Shown here: positions 24,793 to 33,507 of the stretch, in pieces
Layout: every line of letters starts with the position of its first letter
How positions within the stretch are numbered: the first letter of the stretch is position 1
Assembly (NCBI GenBank): GCA_900546845.1
Contig: UREK01000001.1
Coordinates: 197,770 to 261,769, forward strand
DNA from: an uncultured Eubacteriales bacterium
Lineage (GTDB): Bacteria > Bacillota > Clostridia > Christensenellales > CAG-138
DNA: 64,000 nt
Reading direction: 5' to 3'
Notes under the pieces: generated by a model
Database searches by the model: none
What the model was told of the DNA's origin: nothing
The model's input: the letters and a program-made list of their open reading frames with translations, nothing else
Position numbers and translations under genes: made by a program

Positions 24793-25476
24793 TTAAAAAT
24801 AGAGTATGAACCCGGCGGTCAGCAGCGCCTGCGCGCTGATGTATGTGAGCATCACCCAGAAGTTTGCGCGCGATGGTTTGCGCATGAACATGGCGCAGGC
24901 GAGCACGCTGTCCGAAACGAGGAACAGCAGCGCCCCGAGCACGAGCAGCGACGCGGCGAACGCCTGCGCCATCGCGCCCGCGCGGATGGCCGCAATGAGC
25001 GTCAGCCATGCGCCGACGTTCACCACGCCGACGAGGCCGAGATAAGCCGGCATCAGCGCGCGCAGATGCCGCTCCCGCACATAGGGGAACAGCCCGCGTG
25101 CCACGAACGCGACAGCCACGGCATAGGGAAGCGCAAGCGCGAGCGGCAACCAAGGAGCCGGGCTTGCAGCAAACGCGCCCGTCAGGTAATATAAGGTATA
25201 TGCGTACAGCACATGGCCGATGGAAAAGCAAACCGCGCCGATGAGGAAGCGCAGCTCCTTGCCGCCCGTGATGAGGAAAAAATCACCCGCCATGCCGAGC
25301 AGCAGCGCGAAAAAAACGGAGGGCTTATACGCGGGCGCATAGGCGGCGTAGAACACGGCGAGCAGCAGGAGCAAGCCGGGCTTCGTGACCGCGCGCAGCC
25401 GGTTGTGCTTAAAATAGCAGGCGTACAGGTGCACGAGGGAAAGCGCCGCGAACAGGGCGATCAAGGCTACGCGCAT
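24793..25476 (-). CDS. YhhN/TMEM86-family membrane protein (lysoplasmalogenase-like)
   Basis: 227 residues, about eight transmembrane helices. The family hallmarks are an early K in the loop after the first helix (VTKPGLLLLLA, ~28), the acidic pair in GMAGDFFLI (~62) and a late SD in FLVSDSVLA (~190). In animals and some bacteria these integral membrane enzymes cleave the vinyl-ether bond of lysoplasmalogens. Plasmalogens are common in anaerobic Clostridia, so the role is plausible but unproven. The first 32 residues of the longest frame are dropped in favour of MRVALIALF with TTAGGAGCG upstream. Confidence 0.85.
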   Translation of the reverse strand: MRVALIALFAALSLVHLYACYFKHNRLRAVTKPGLLLLLAVFYAAYAPAYKPSVFFALLLGMAGDFFLITGGKELRFLIGAVCFSIGHVLYAYTLYYLTGAFAASPAPWLPLALALPYAVAVAFVARGLFPYVRERHLRALMPAYLGLVGVVNVGAWLTLIAAIRAGAMAQAFAASLLVLGALLFLVSDSVLACAMFMRKPSRANFWVMLTYISAQALLTAGFILYF

Positions 25477-25621
25477 AAGAAAAACGCTCCTAATACCGCA
25501 TTTTTGGGGGATATGGTATGGCTTTTTTTCTATTTTACCACGATCCGCACGCGCTGCATAGCGCTTGTGCATGCCCGCCGCGGCGGGATACAGGAAAACG
25601 CTGGGAACAAAGGAAAAACCT

Positions 25622-27514
25622 ATGACAGAAACGGAATTTTTGGAACGGTTTCATCTCGCGCTCGACGAGGAGCAGCGCGCAGCCATGCGCGTCACGGGGC
25701 GGCACGCGCTCCTGCTTGCCGTGCCGGGCAGCGGGAAAACCACTGTGATCACGGCGCGTACAGGGTATCTGCTCTTTTGCCGGGGCGTCCCCGCGCAGGA
25801 GATCCTGACCATCACCTTCTCCCGTGCGGCCGCCGCGGAGATGCGCCGCCGCTTCGCGGAAACGTTTGCCCTCGCCCCGGCCGAAACGCCAGCCTTCCGC
25901 ACGATCCACAGCCTTTGCCGGAACATCCTCGCCGCGCATTGCGCACGTGTGGGTGCGGCGCTGCCGGAACTCCTTGCCGAGCGGCGGGGCGCGCTGCGGG
26001 CGCTGCATCTCGCTTTGTTCCCGGACGCCGAATACCCGGACGATGCGTTGCTCAAAGCCATAGACGGGCGTATCACCTATGTGAAAAACATGCTGTTCAC
26101 AAAAGAGCAGATCGAGCAGACCGAGCTGGAGGGCGTGGACTTCCCGGCGCTTTACCGGGCCTATGAGGCGGAGAACCGCAGGCGGGGGCGCATGGATTTT
26201 GACGACCAGCTCTGCATGGCGTACCGCCTGCTGCGGCGGGAGCCGGAGCTGCTCGCGGCGCTCCGGGCGCGCTACCGCTATGTGAATGTGGACGAGGCGC
26301 AGGACACCTCCTATGTGCAGCACAGGATCATCTATCTGCTTGCGCAGACGGGCGAGCTTTTCATGGTCGGGGATGAGGATCAGAGCATCTATGGCTTCCG
26401 CGCCGCTTACCCGGACATCTTCCTGCGCTTTGCGGAGATCTACCCCGGCGCGGCCATCCTCCGGCTGGAGACGAATTACCGCTCGAGCGGCGTGATTGCC
26501 TCTGCGGCGGAGCGGTTCATCCGCTGCAACAAGCACCGCAACGAAAAACGCATGCGCGCCGCGAAGCCAGCGGGCGCAGCGATCCGCGTGACGGAATTCC
26601 TGCACAGGAAGGCGCAGTACGCCTATCTTGTAAAGGAGCTTGCGGCGCTGCCGCCGGGGGAGACGGCGGCCCTCCTTTACCGCAACAACGAATCTGCGCT
26701 GCCGCTCATCGGGCCGCTGATGGAGGCGGGCATTCCCTTTGAAGCGCGGGGCGACCGGGCGGCGGAATACTTTAATTGCGCCCGGGTGCGGCATGCGCTC
26801 GGCGTGCTCGGCCTTGCGCTGCATCCAGAGAGCGAGAGCGCCTTTGCGCAGGTGTATCACCGGCTCGGCGTATATGCCTCCCGCGCGGAATGCGAGGCGG
26901 TGCGCGCTGCCCGGGCCAAGGGAGACGGCCGCCCGCCGCTCGAGGTGCTGGCGGCGCTTTGCGCCGGGACGCGGCGGGAACAGCGCGTGCGGGAACGCAT
27001 CGCAGAACTGCGGGCGATTGTGCGGCTTTCACCGCCGCTCGCCGCCCGGGAGGCATGGTATGTGGCAAACGGCGCGCCGGACACGGCGGACGACCGGCAG
27101 AAGCTGGACATCCTCTGCGCGCTGGCGGAGCGCTGCAAAACGCCCGCCGCGCTGCCCGATTGCGCGGAGCGCTTGAGCGCATGGGAGAACGAGGCGCAGC
27201 CCGGCGCGCGCGTGACCCTTTCCACCATCCACGCCGCGAAAGGCCGGGAGTTCGGCCGGGTGTACCTTATCGACCTGTTTGACGGCATTCTGCCCGCCGA
27301 GCGGGACGCGGACGCGCCCGGCATGGATATGCCCGGCATGGAAGCGGCGGAGGAAGAGGAGGCCCGTCTGTTTTACGTGGGCGTGACGCGCGCGCAGGAT
27401 ACGCTTGAACTCGTCACAGCGGCGCGCGGGTATTGCGGGGCGCTCGTGCCTTCGCCGTTCATCCGGGCGCTGACGGCGCGCATGCGCGGGAGCCGTGTCC
27501 CGCCGGACAAATAG
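25622..27514 (+). CDS. UvrD/Rep-family ATP-dependent DNA helicase
   Basis: 630 residues from MTETEFLERF, AAAGGAAAAACCT upstream. Superfamily 1A helicase motifs in order: Q-motif region (LDEEQRAAM), Walker A VPGSGKTTV (~36), Ia TFSRAAAAEM, II VDEAQDTS (~220), III GDEDQSIYGFR (~250), IV LETNYRSS, V STIHAAKGREFGRVYL and VI FYVGVTRAQD. It unwinds DNA 3' to 5' and functions in repair or replication restart. It is shorter than PcrA/UvrD (~720), with a reduced 2B region, and is one of several small UvrD paralogues Clostridia carry. Convergent or divergent neighbours are unrelated. Confidence 0.93.
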   Translation: MTETEFLERFHLALDEEQRAAMRVTGRHALLLAVPGSGKTTVITARTGYLLFCRGVPAQEILTITFSRAAAAEMRRRFAETFALAPAETPAFRTIHSLCRNILAAHCARVGAALPELLAERRGALRALHLALFPDAEYPDDALLKAIDGRITYVKNMLFTKEQIEQTELEGVDFPALYRAYEAENRRRGRMDFDDQLCMAYRLLRREPELLAALRARYRYVNVDEAQDTSYVQHRIIYLLAQTGELFMVGDEDQSIYGFRAAYPDIFLRFAEIYPGAAILRLETNYRSSGVIASAAERFIRCNKHRNEKRMRAAKPAGAAIRVTEFLHRKAQYAYLVKELAALPPGETAALLYRNNESALPLIGPLMEAGIPFEARGDRAAEYFNCARVRHALGVLGLALHPESESAFAQVYHRLGVYASRAECEAVRAARAKGDGRPPLEVLAALCAGTRREQRVRERIAELRAIVRLSPPLAAREAWYVANGAPDTADDRQKLDILCALAERCKTPAALPDCAERLSAWENEAQPGARVTLSTIHAAKGREFGRVYLIDLFDGILPAERDADAPGMDMPGMEAAEEEEARLFYVGVTRAQDTLELVTAARGYCGALVPSPFIRALTARMRGSRVPPDK

Positions 27515-27594
27515 TGTGCGGCCGCATTGTGAAACTTATACCGAACCCGGACCTTCCGAAAAAAACTTATGCGGTGATTTCCGAGGGATTGTGG

Positions 27595-27600
27595 TATACT
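27595..27600 (+). promoter_or_regulatory. Extended -10 promoter of the scaffold/GGGtGRT operon
   Basis: TGGTATACT (extended -10 with TATACT at 27595-27600) in an AT-rich stretch about 80 bp ahead of the gene. No good -35 box at 16-18 bp, consistent with an extended -10 promoter. Confidence 0.45.
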
Positions 27601-27678
27601 AATATTGGCATAGATTGGGTTTCTGTGCGCTGGAAGAGACAAATGAAATTTTGAATATCCGAAGGAGGAAGGCATCAC

Positions 27679-28371
27679 ATGCAATATTCGCGCGAAGTTG
27701 AAGAGATGTTCTGCGTCGCAAAGGGCGCAAAGCATGACCCGGCTCCGATCCCGGAGGAGGGCAAGTGGGTCAAAGCAAAGCAGATCACCGACATCAGCGG
27801 GTTTACGCACGGCGTAGGCTGGTGCGCGCCGCAGCAGGGCGCATGCAAGCTGACGCTCAACGTCAAAAACGGCGTCATCGAGGAGGCGCTCATCGAGACG
27901 CTTGGCTGCTCCGGCATGACGCACTCCGCCGCCATGGCGAGCGAGATCCTGCCCGGGAAGACCATCCTTGAGGCGCTCAACTCCGACCTCGTCTGCGACG
28001 CGATCAACACCGCTATGCGCGAGCTGTTCCTGCAGATCGTTTACGGCCGCACGCAGAGCGCGTTTTCCGAGGACGGCCTTGCCATCGGCGCGGGGCTCGA
28101 GGACCTTGGCAAGGGCCTGCGCTCCCAGATCGGCACGATGTTCGGCACGCGCGCGAAGGGCCCGCGCTACCTCGAGATGGCGGAGGGCTACGTCCTCGCC
28201 CTTGGCCTCGACAAGAACAACGAGATCATCGGCTATAAGTTCGTGAACCTGGGCAAGATGATGGACGCGATCAAGAAGGGCGTTGACCCCAAGGACGCTT
28301 ACGAGAAGAACATCAGCACCTATGGCCGCTTTGCCGAAGCCGCGACGGTCATCGATCCCCGCCAACAGTAA
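27679..28371 (+). CDS. Iron-sulfur cluster assembly scaffold-like protein (GGGtGRT partner)
   Basis: 230 residues. The central part resembles the IscU/NifU scaffold: Cys49 and Cys56 in GWCAPQQGACKL, Cys77 in TLGCSGMTH, then AMASEILPGKTILEALNSDLV as in the SufU/NifU helix region. An extra Cys12 lies in the N-terminus. Its C-terminal half (~110-230) is not typical of IscU and is found in the variant that always accompanies GGGtGRT proteins. Strong GAAGGAGGAAGG ahead of ATG. The next gene starts 12 bp later. Likely carries or inserts an Fe-S cluster for that partner; biochemical role unknown. Confidence 0.85.
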   Translation: MQYSREVEEMFCVAKGAKHDPAPIPEEGKWVKAKQITDISGFTHGVGWCAPQQGACKLTLNVKNGVIEEALIETLGCSGMTHSAAMASEILPGKTILEALNSDLVCDAINTAMRELFLQIVYGRTQSAFSEDGLAIGAGLEDLGKGLRSQIGTMFGTRAKGPRYLEMAEGYVLALGLDKNNEIIGYKFVNLGKMMDAIKKGVDPKDAYEKNISTYGRFAEAATVIDPRQQ

Positions 28372-28383
28372 GGAGGTAGAGCC

Positions 28384-29379
28384 ATGGTTACGTTTGAAGG
28401 ATACGAAAGAAGAATCGATAAGATCAAGGGCGTGATGGCGCAATACGGCATCGAGAGCTTTGAGGCTGCGGAGGCGCTTCTGAAGGGAAAGGGCGTCGAC
28501 GTGCGCGGGATCGTCCTCGGCATCCAGCCCATCGCGTTTGAAAACGCCGTTTGGGCCTATACGCTCGGCGCGGCCATCGCCGTGCAAAAGGGCGTGAAGA
28601 GCGCGGCGGAAGCCGCGGAGGCCATCGGCGAAGGCCTGCAGGCGTTCTGCATCCCCGGCTCCGTGGCGGATCAGCGCCAGGTCGGCCTCGGGCATGGCAA
28701 CCTGGGCGCGATGCTCCTCCGGGAGGAAACGCGCTGCTTTGCGTTCCTCGCGGGGCATGAGAGCTTTGCCGCCGCGGAGGGCGCGATCGGCATTGCCCGC
28801 ACGGCGAACAAGGTGCGCCGTGAGCCGCTTCAGGTCATCCTGAACGGCCTTGGCAAGGATGCGGCTTACATCATCAGCCGCGTCAACGGCTTCACGCACG
28901 TGGAGACGGAATATAATGAGTTCACCGGCGAGCTAACCGTTACTAAGGAGACGGCCTTCAGCGACGGCGAACGCGCGAAGGTGCGCTGCTACGGCGCGGA
29001 CGATGTGAGCGAAGGCGTCGCTATCATGCGCCGCGAGAACGTGGACGTTTCCATCACCGGAAATTCCACGAACCCGACGCGCTTCCAGCATCCCGTTGCG
29101 GGTACGTACAAGAAATGGTGCGTGGAAAACGGCAAAAAGTATTTCTCCGTCGCTTCCGGCGGCGGTACGGGCCGCACGCTGCACCCGGACAACATGGCCG
29201 CCGGCCCTGCTTCCTACGGCATGACGGACACCATGGGCCGCATGCACAGCGATGCGCAGTTCGCGGGCAGCTCCTCCGTGCCGGCGCACGTGGAGATGAT
29301 GGGCCTCATCGGCATGGGTAACAACCCGATGGTGGGCGCGACGGTCGCCTGCGCAGTGGCAGTGAGCCAGGCAAAGTAA
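28384..29379 (+). CDS. GGGtGRT-family protein
   Basis: 331 residues. The eponymous GGGTGRT lies at 259-265 within SVASGGGTGRTLHPDNMAAG; other glycine-rich stretches are VGLGHGNLGAMLLREETRC and MGLIGMGNNPMVGATVA at the C-terminus. The family is conserved in anaerobic Firmicutes and paired with a scaffold-like Fe-S protein, as here, but has no established function. Few cysteines are present (about four), so it is more likely a client or chaperone than a ferredoxin. AAGGAGGTAGAGCC precedes the ATG. A strong terminator ends the operon at 29401-29445. Confidence 0.9.
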   Translation: MVTFEGYERRIDKIKGVMAQYGIESFEAAEALLKGKGVDVRGIVLGIQPIAFENAVWAYTLGAAIAVQKGVKSAAEAAEAIGEGLQAFCIPGSVADQRQVGLGHGNLGAMLLREETRCFAFLAGHESFAAAEGAIGIARTANKVRREPLQVILNGLGKDAAYIISRVNGFTHVETEYNEFTGELTVTKETAFSDGERAKVRCYGADDVSEGVAIMRRENVDVSITGNSTNPTRFQHPVAGTYKKWCVENGKKYFSVASGGGTGRTLHPDNMAAGPASYGMTDTMGRMHSDAQFAGSSSVPAHVEMMGLIGMGNNPMVGATVACAVAVSQAK

Positions 29380-29400
29380 CCGGACACGCTTTGAAGCATG

Positions 29401-29445
29401 GGCCGCGCCGCGCGGAAAGCACTGCGGCGCGGCCTTTTCGATTTT
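29401..29445 (+). terminator. Terminator of the GGGtGRT operon
   Basis: Perfect 11-bp stem GGCCGCGCCGC/GCGGCGCGGCC followed by TTTTCGATTTT. Confidence 0.9.
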
Positions 29446-29479
29446 AAAGCAAACCCATTAAAACAAGGAGGGAACCTGC

Positions 29480-29893
29480 ATGGAAGGAATCCGCATCGCG
29501 GAATACGGGCCGTTCCGCTTGGATGAGCTGCTGCGGCTTTATGGCAGCGTGGGCTGGACGAATTATACCGGGCATGCAGAAATGCTGGAGCAGGCATATG
29601 CCAATTCGCTCAAAACCCTCGCGGCATACGACGGCGAAACGCTTGTGGGCGTTATCCGCGCGGTCGGGGACGGGTGCTCGATCCTCTATATTCAGGACCT
29701 CCTCGTCCTGCCTGAATACCAGCGCCGGGGGATTGGCTCCGCGCTCACGCGCCGTTTGCTGGCGCTCTATCCGGACGTTTACCAAAAGGTGCTCCTGACG
29801 GACGACACGGAAAAAACCGTGCGCTTTTACCGCTCGCTCGGCTTCCAGCCTGCGGCGGAGCAGGGCTGCGCGGCGTTCTTCCGGGCGTGGTGA
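29480..29893 (+). CDS. GNAT-family N-acetyltransferase
   Basis: 137 residues, single GNAT domain. The acetyl-CoA loop is VLPEYQRRGIGSALTRRLL (~79-97), preceded by strand IQDLLVL and followed by DTEKTVRFYRSLGFQP. It transfers acetyl from acetyl-CoA to an unknown amine. AAGGAGGGAACCTGC precedes the ATG. Monocistronic between two strong terminators. Confidence 0.92.
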   Translation: MEGIRIAEYGPFRLDELLRLYGSVGWTNYTGHAEMLEQAYANSLKTLAAYDGETLVGVIRAVGDGCSILYIQDLLVLPEYQRRGIGSALTRRLLALYPDVYQKVLLTDDTEKTVRFYRSLGFQPAAEQGCAAFFRAW

Positions 29894-30183
29894 AGCGCCA
29901 GGGGACAAAAAAGGATTTTGTGAAGCCCATGCCGCGCATGGAACCGTTGCATGGGCTTTTTTTCAGGAGCTAAAGCATGGATATGCGGATACTTTGAATG
30001 ATTCAGGTTCAGCAGCCACAGAGAAAATGCTTGTTCACAAAATATATTCTATATATTTGGCAGACAGATTGATGTGTTATATTAATATCCTTTATTATAT
30101 ACTAATAACAACCCGCGAATGCGGACGATGCAGCTTTACAGACGCAGATCATATGATAAAGTGATAAAGGAGCGTAAATCATA
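29894..30183. other. AT-rich intergenic region ahead of the secreted-protein genes
   Basis: 290 bp. The left part holds the GNAT terminator. From about 30040 to 30120 composition shifts sharply to A+T with several TATATT/TATACT-like hexamers, presumably including the promoter for 30184-31119. I see no ORF or operator I can defend. Confidence 0.45.
29923..29963 (+). terminator. Terminator of the GNAT gene
   Basis: Stem AAGCCCATGC (29923-29932) with GCATGGGCTT (29949-29958) and a run of T's. Confidence 0.85.
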
Positions 30184-31119
30184 GTGCAGAATAAAAATCT
30201 GAAATCCACGGCCTTGTTCGTTCTCTGCATCCTTTTGCTGGAGGTGGCGGGCAGCGCGTGTTCCGTCTATGGCGAAGTTCCAGACACAAGCCCACAACAG
30301 CCGGCCCCGACTTTGTGTGCTGTGCCAACGCCGAATGTGCCGCAGGAAACCGAAGCGCCGCCAGTGGAATCCACGCCGCTGCTGGAAGCCGGGCGCAACC
30401 CATGGGAAATAAAGTTCGAGGATCATGAAGATCCATTGTATACGCACTGGGCAACGGATGTGGGAGGCCGGTATGATACGGAAGAAACCGCTCCGGAAAG
30501 CGTGAAAATGATGATCCCACTTATAGAACAGATCCTCAATTACAGGACACAGTACGACTGGTGTTACAGCGACCTGCAATTCTTCGAGAATTTCCGGGAT
30601 ACCAATCAGCATACGATGGAAAACGATGTATATCTTTGGGGGCTGATGAGCAATGTGCTCTGCATTTATGGCGATCTTCACCCAAACGCGATCGTAAACG
30701 GGGATGAAATCCGTCTCTCCCTGGCAGATGTGCAGGATTTCCTTTCCATTTGCTTTGCGGATTTCCCTGCGGAGACAACGTTCCCGGATACGCCGCCGGA
30801 GGAATGGCTGAAGCAGCCGATTGAATTGGGGGAAGATCCGCAGGAAGCGATAAAAAAAGATGGGGATAGCTACATATTTAAGAAAAAGGATTACCCGATC
30901 CTCATAAACCTGCCGTCGCGGCATATCATTAAGAGCGCTAACCTTTGGGACGAATCCCGATATAAATTAGACTTTATTCTGCTCTTTGGCCCCGATGGAT
31001 ACGACATGGCGGTTTACAGTGTGACGCTGCAAGCGAGCGAAACCCCGAATGCGCTGGGGTTGGAATGGCGCGTTGCGCAGATCGTCCGCGCCGACACCGC
31101 GGAAATCGATGACTGCTAG
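30184..31119 (+). CDS. Secreted or lipid-anchored protein of unknown function
   Basis: 311 residues starting at GTG with AAAGGAGCG 11 bp upstream. An N-terminal signal (KSTALFVLCILLLEVAGSAC) ends in a cysteine at about 26; the preceding GSA is a weak lipobox, so it may be a lipoprotein or a cleaved secreted protein. A proline-rich spacer (30-65) precedes an acidic, aromatic-rich domain with no recognisable family. A smaller exported Cys-rich protein follows 39 bp later on the same strand. AT-richer than the flanks, with signs of recent acquisition. Confidence 0.7.
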   Translation: MQNKNLKSTALFVLCILLLEVAGSACSVYGEVPDTSPQQPAPTLCAVPTPNVPQETEAPPVESTPLLEAGRNPWEIKFEDHEDPLYTHWATDVGGRYDTEETAPESVKMMIPLIEQILNYRTQYDWCYSDLQFFENFRDTNQHTMENDVYLWGLMSNVLCIYGDLHPNAIVNGDEIRLSLADVQDFLSICFADFPAETTFPDTPPEEWLKQPIELGEDPQEAIKKDGDSYIFKKKDYPILINLPSRHIIKSANLWDESRYKLDFILLFGPDGYDMAVYSVTLQASETPNALGLEWRVAQIVRADTAEIDDC

Positions 31120-31158
31120 AACAACGGCCAATGAACATAAGAAACAGGAGGAAGAAAA

Positions 31159-31512
31159 ATGCTGAAAGCAAAATGTGCTGCCTTAGCGCTATGCGCTGCG
31201 CTTATCTTCTTGTATTCGTTCCAAACTTCCGCACTTGGCGCTATGCGGCACGGCAGTGACCTGGAAGGGGGCGGTCCGTTCCGGGCGGAACTGTGTGAAG
31301 TGTGCCACAATGGAACGCTGCGGCCGCATACCCGCCGGGGAGAGCTGCTTGACAGGCAGGTATGCACGCATATGCCATGGAATACGCACGAACTATATCA
31401 AATGTATGACCATTATATCTGCGACAACTGCAGCGTGGAAGAATATGCTTTGCAGGCGGGAAAATGGTGGTGGTGCACGTATAACAAAGCCTATTATGAG
31501 TTCCTGCCATAA
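31159..31512 (+). CDS. Small exported cysteine-rich protein
   Basis: 117 residues. Signal peptide (1-26: KCAALALCAALIFLYSFQTSALG) with cleavage near ALG-AM. The mature part has paired cysteines CEVCHNG (~46) and CDNC (~92) plus several His, suggesting a zinc-ribbon-like or disulfide-stapled domain. The YICDNC segment resembles YNCDNC in the protein at 42113-42451. AACAGGAGGAAGAAAA precedes the ATG. Function unknown; probably co-transcribed with the preceding gene. Confidence 0.7.
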   Translation: MLKAKCAALALCAALIFLYSFQTSALGAMRHGSDLEGGGPFRAELCEVCHNGTLRPHTRRGELLDRQVCTHMPWNTHELYQMYDHYICDNCSVEEYALQAGKWWWCTYNKAYYEFLP

Positions 31513-31543
31513 AATGTAAAACCGAATATAGTAAATATGAAAA

Positions 31544-31590
31544 GCTGATGCGAAGCGGGCTGGCTCGCCCCCGCATCAGCCTTTTGCTTT
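31544..31590. terminator. Bidirectional terminator
   Basis: Stem GCTGATGCG (31544-31552) with CGCATCAGC (31572-31580), followed by CTTTTGCTTT on plus and TTTTCATATT on minus. Between the convergent Cys-rich and DUF554 genes. Confidence 0.75.
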
Positions 31591-31606
31591 GTTGTGTAGA
31601 AAAGGC

Positions 31607-32302
31607 TCAGTGGATCACCTGCGCGAGCGCGATGGCGATGAAGATCGCGGGTACCATGTTCATCACACGGAGCTTGGCGACGCCCGTGAGGTTCAGGCCG
31701 AGGCCGGCGAGCACGATGGAGCCGACTGCGGAAAGCTCCGCGATGGCGGCCTCCGTCATGACCGGGGCAAGAAGGCTGGAAAGCAGCGTGAGCGCGCCCT
31801 GGTACAAAAGGACGCCCACGGCGGAAAGCGCTACGCCGATGCCGTAGGTCGAGGCGAGGAGGATCGCGGAGATGAAGTCCATGAGCGATTTGGTGTAAAG
31901 CGTGGTATGGTCGCCCGCAAGGCCGCTTTGCAGCGAGCCGAGCACGGCCATCGCGCCGACGCAGAACAGCAGCGTCGCCGTCACGAGCCCTTCCCCGACC
32001 CGGGAACCTCCGTTCCGGGAACCTCCGTCCCGGGAAACCCGCGCACCGATGCGCTCCCCAAGGCGGTTGAGCCGGTCCTCCAGGCGAAGCAGCTCGCCAA
32101 GGCCCGTGCCGAGCGCGAGTGAAAGCACTGCGACGATCGAGCTTTGCCCGTCAAGATACCCCTTCACGCCGGAGCAGATCAGCATGAGGCCGATGACCGC
32201 CATAATCCCCTTGGAGATGCGCTCCGGCAGGCCCTTCTTCGCCAAAAGCCCGATCAGCCCGCCTGCGACGACTGCGGCGGCGTTCACAAACGTTGCGATC
32301 AT
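31607..32302 (-). CDS. DUF554 family membrane protein
   Basis: 231 residues from MIATFVNAAAV, chosen over an ATG 18 bp upstream because GGAAGGTG lies 10 bp before it. About six to seven hydrophobic helices; GGLIGLLAKKGLPERI near the start and ALGTGLGELL (~70) and FCVGAMAVLGSLQSGL (~110) are family features (YdfK/YqgA). Function is unknown; the family is presumed to be a small transporter or channel. An unusual repeat SRDGGSRNGGSRVG fills the loop at ~95-108, where the DNA carries a GTTCCGGGAACCTCC tandem. Confidence 0.9.
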   Translation of the reverse strand: MIATFVNAAAVVAGGLIGLLAKKGLPERISKGIMAVIGLMLICSGVKGYLDGQSSIVAVLSLALGTGLGELLRLEDRLNRLGERIGARVSRDGGSRNGGSRVGEGLVTATLLFCVGAMAVLGSLQSGLAGDHTTLYTKSLMDFISAILLASTYGIGVALSAVGVLLYQGALTLLSSLLAPVMTEAAIAELSAVGSIVLAGLGLNLTGVAKLRVMNMVPAIFIAIALAQVIH

Positions 32303-32428
32303 ATCAGAAACACCTTCCAACTCAGCGAAACAAAGTATGGGCCGCCGGGCGGGATGCGCGGCGGCTCCATCAAAACGCTATCATCATACCACAGCCTGCG
32401 GCCGGGATTCAACCGGTTTCGGCCGTTT

Positions 32429-33379
32429 TTACCATGCGTGCTCCACGGCTTCGATCGCGCCCGTGCCGTCAAGGACGAGTTCCACCGCGAGCAGCTCCGT
32501 ATCGTTACTGTATACCGCTGCGCCGAGCGCGGCAAAGCGCGCAAGCACAACCTCCGAAGGGGAGGAATCGCCGTCGCTGTGGCTCCCCGTGAGGAGCGCG
32601 GCGCGCGGGGAAACCGCTGCGAGGAATGCGGCGCTCGAAGCGTCATCCTTGCCGTGGCGGCCCGCCTTGAGCACGTCCGCGGCGAGCGGCGCGCCTTCGT
32701 CGAGCAGGAGCTGCTCGATGTTCGCCGTCGCGTCGCCCATCAAAAGCAGCGTGCAGCCCGCAGCCGTGACGCGCAGCACAAGGGAATTGTCGTTGTCGTC
32801 CTCGCCAAGCTCCTCCATATACTTGCGCCCGGGCGAGAGCACCTCAAAGGAAACGCCACAGAGCGTAAAGGAATCGCCCTTTTTGAGCAATACGCGCGCT
32901 GCACCCGAGCCCACAATGGTTTTTACTTCGGAATCGGAATACGTTTCGTCATCGAGCGCGGCGGTGTAGATCGCGCCGACCGCGCAGCGCTTGAGGAGCT
33001 TCTTCAACCCGCCGATGTGGTCTTTATGCCCATGCGTCAGGATGACCGCGTCGAGCGCGTCCACACCCGCGCGCGTCAGGGTTTCGTCCACCGCGTCAAA
33101 GCGCCCCTTCAGGCCGGTATCCACCAGGAACGCGCCGGAATCCGTCTGGAACAGCAGCGCGTCGCTCTCGCCGGTGTTGATGAGCCAGCAATGCAGCGTT
33201 GCGGCTGCATCGGTGGCTGCGGGCACAGGTCCTGGGGCTGCATCGTTTTTCGGCGGGGCGGGGGAGGGCGTAACGTCGAGCGCCTGCGGCGATTCGCTTT
33301 TTGCGCAGCCGGAAAACGGCATGGGCGAGAGCGCCATGCACATTGCAAGCAAATAAGGAAGGAAAACCGGCTTTTTCAT
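32429..33379 (-). CDS. Metallo-beta-lactamase-fold lipoprotein (ComEC C-terminal-like)
   Basis: 316 residues from MKKPVFLPY. The signal peptide ends in a lipobox FSGC (~20), then a Pro/Ala-rich spacer. The MBL domain (~60-316) has LILTHGHKDHIGG-type metal ligands (VILTHGHKDHIGG, ~125), an Asp in LLMGDA (~225) and a late HSDGD. It resembles the exterior nuclease-like domain of the DNA-uptake protein ComEC, but lacks its membrane channel. Anchored outside the cell, it could hydrolyse DNA or a phosphoester. Divergently arranged with the beta-propeller gene at 33508. Confidence 0.88.
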   Translation of the reverse strand: MKKPVFLPYLLAMCMALSPMPFSGCAKSESPQALDVTPSPAPPKNDAAPGPVPAATDAAATLHCWLINTGESDALLFQTDSGAFLVDTGLKGRFDAVDETLTRAGVDALDAVILTHGHKDHIGGLKKLLKRCAVGAIYTAALDDETYSDSEVKTIVGSGAARVLLKKGDSFTLCGVSFEVLSPGRKYMEELGEDDNDNSLVLRVTAAGCTLLLMGDATANIEQLLLDEGAPLAADVLKAGRHGKDDASSAAFLAAVSPRAALLTGSHSDGDSSPSEVVLARFAALGAAVYSNDTELLAVELVLDGTGAIEAVEHAW

Positions 33380-33507
33380 GAGGGAATTATACCATGCGGC
33401 GCGGCTGCCCGCCACATGGGCAAAAGATTATTCACATTTACCCGCATTGAATGTTACGCGCATGCTATGCTATAATGAATTCAATTCTTATTTCGGGGAA
33501 TTTTTAC

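Noticed and set aside
24077..25231. 384-residue version of the WYL regulator
   Set aside because: The N-terminal 152 residues are the antisense of the membrane protein gene at 24793-25476; a ribosome site marks the shorter start.
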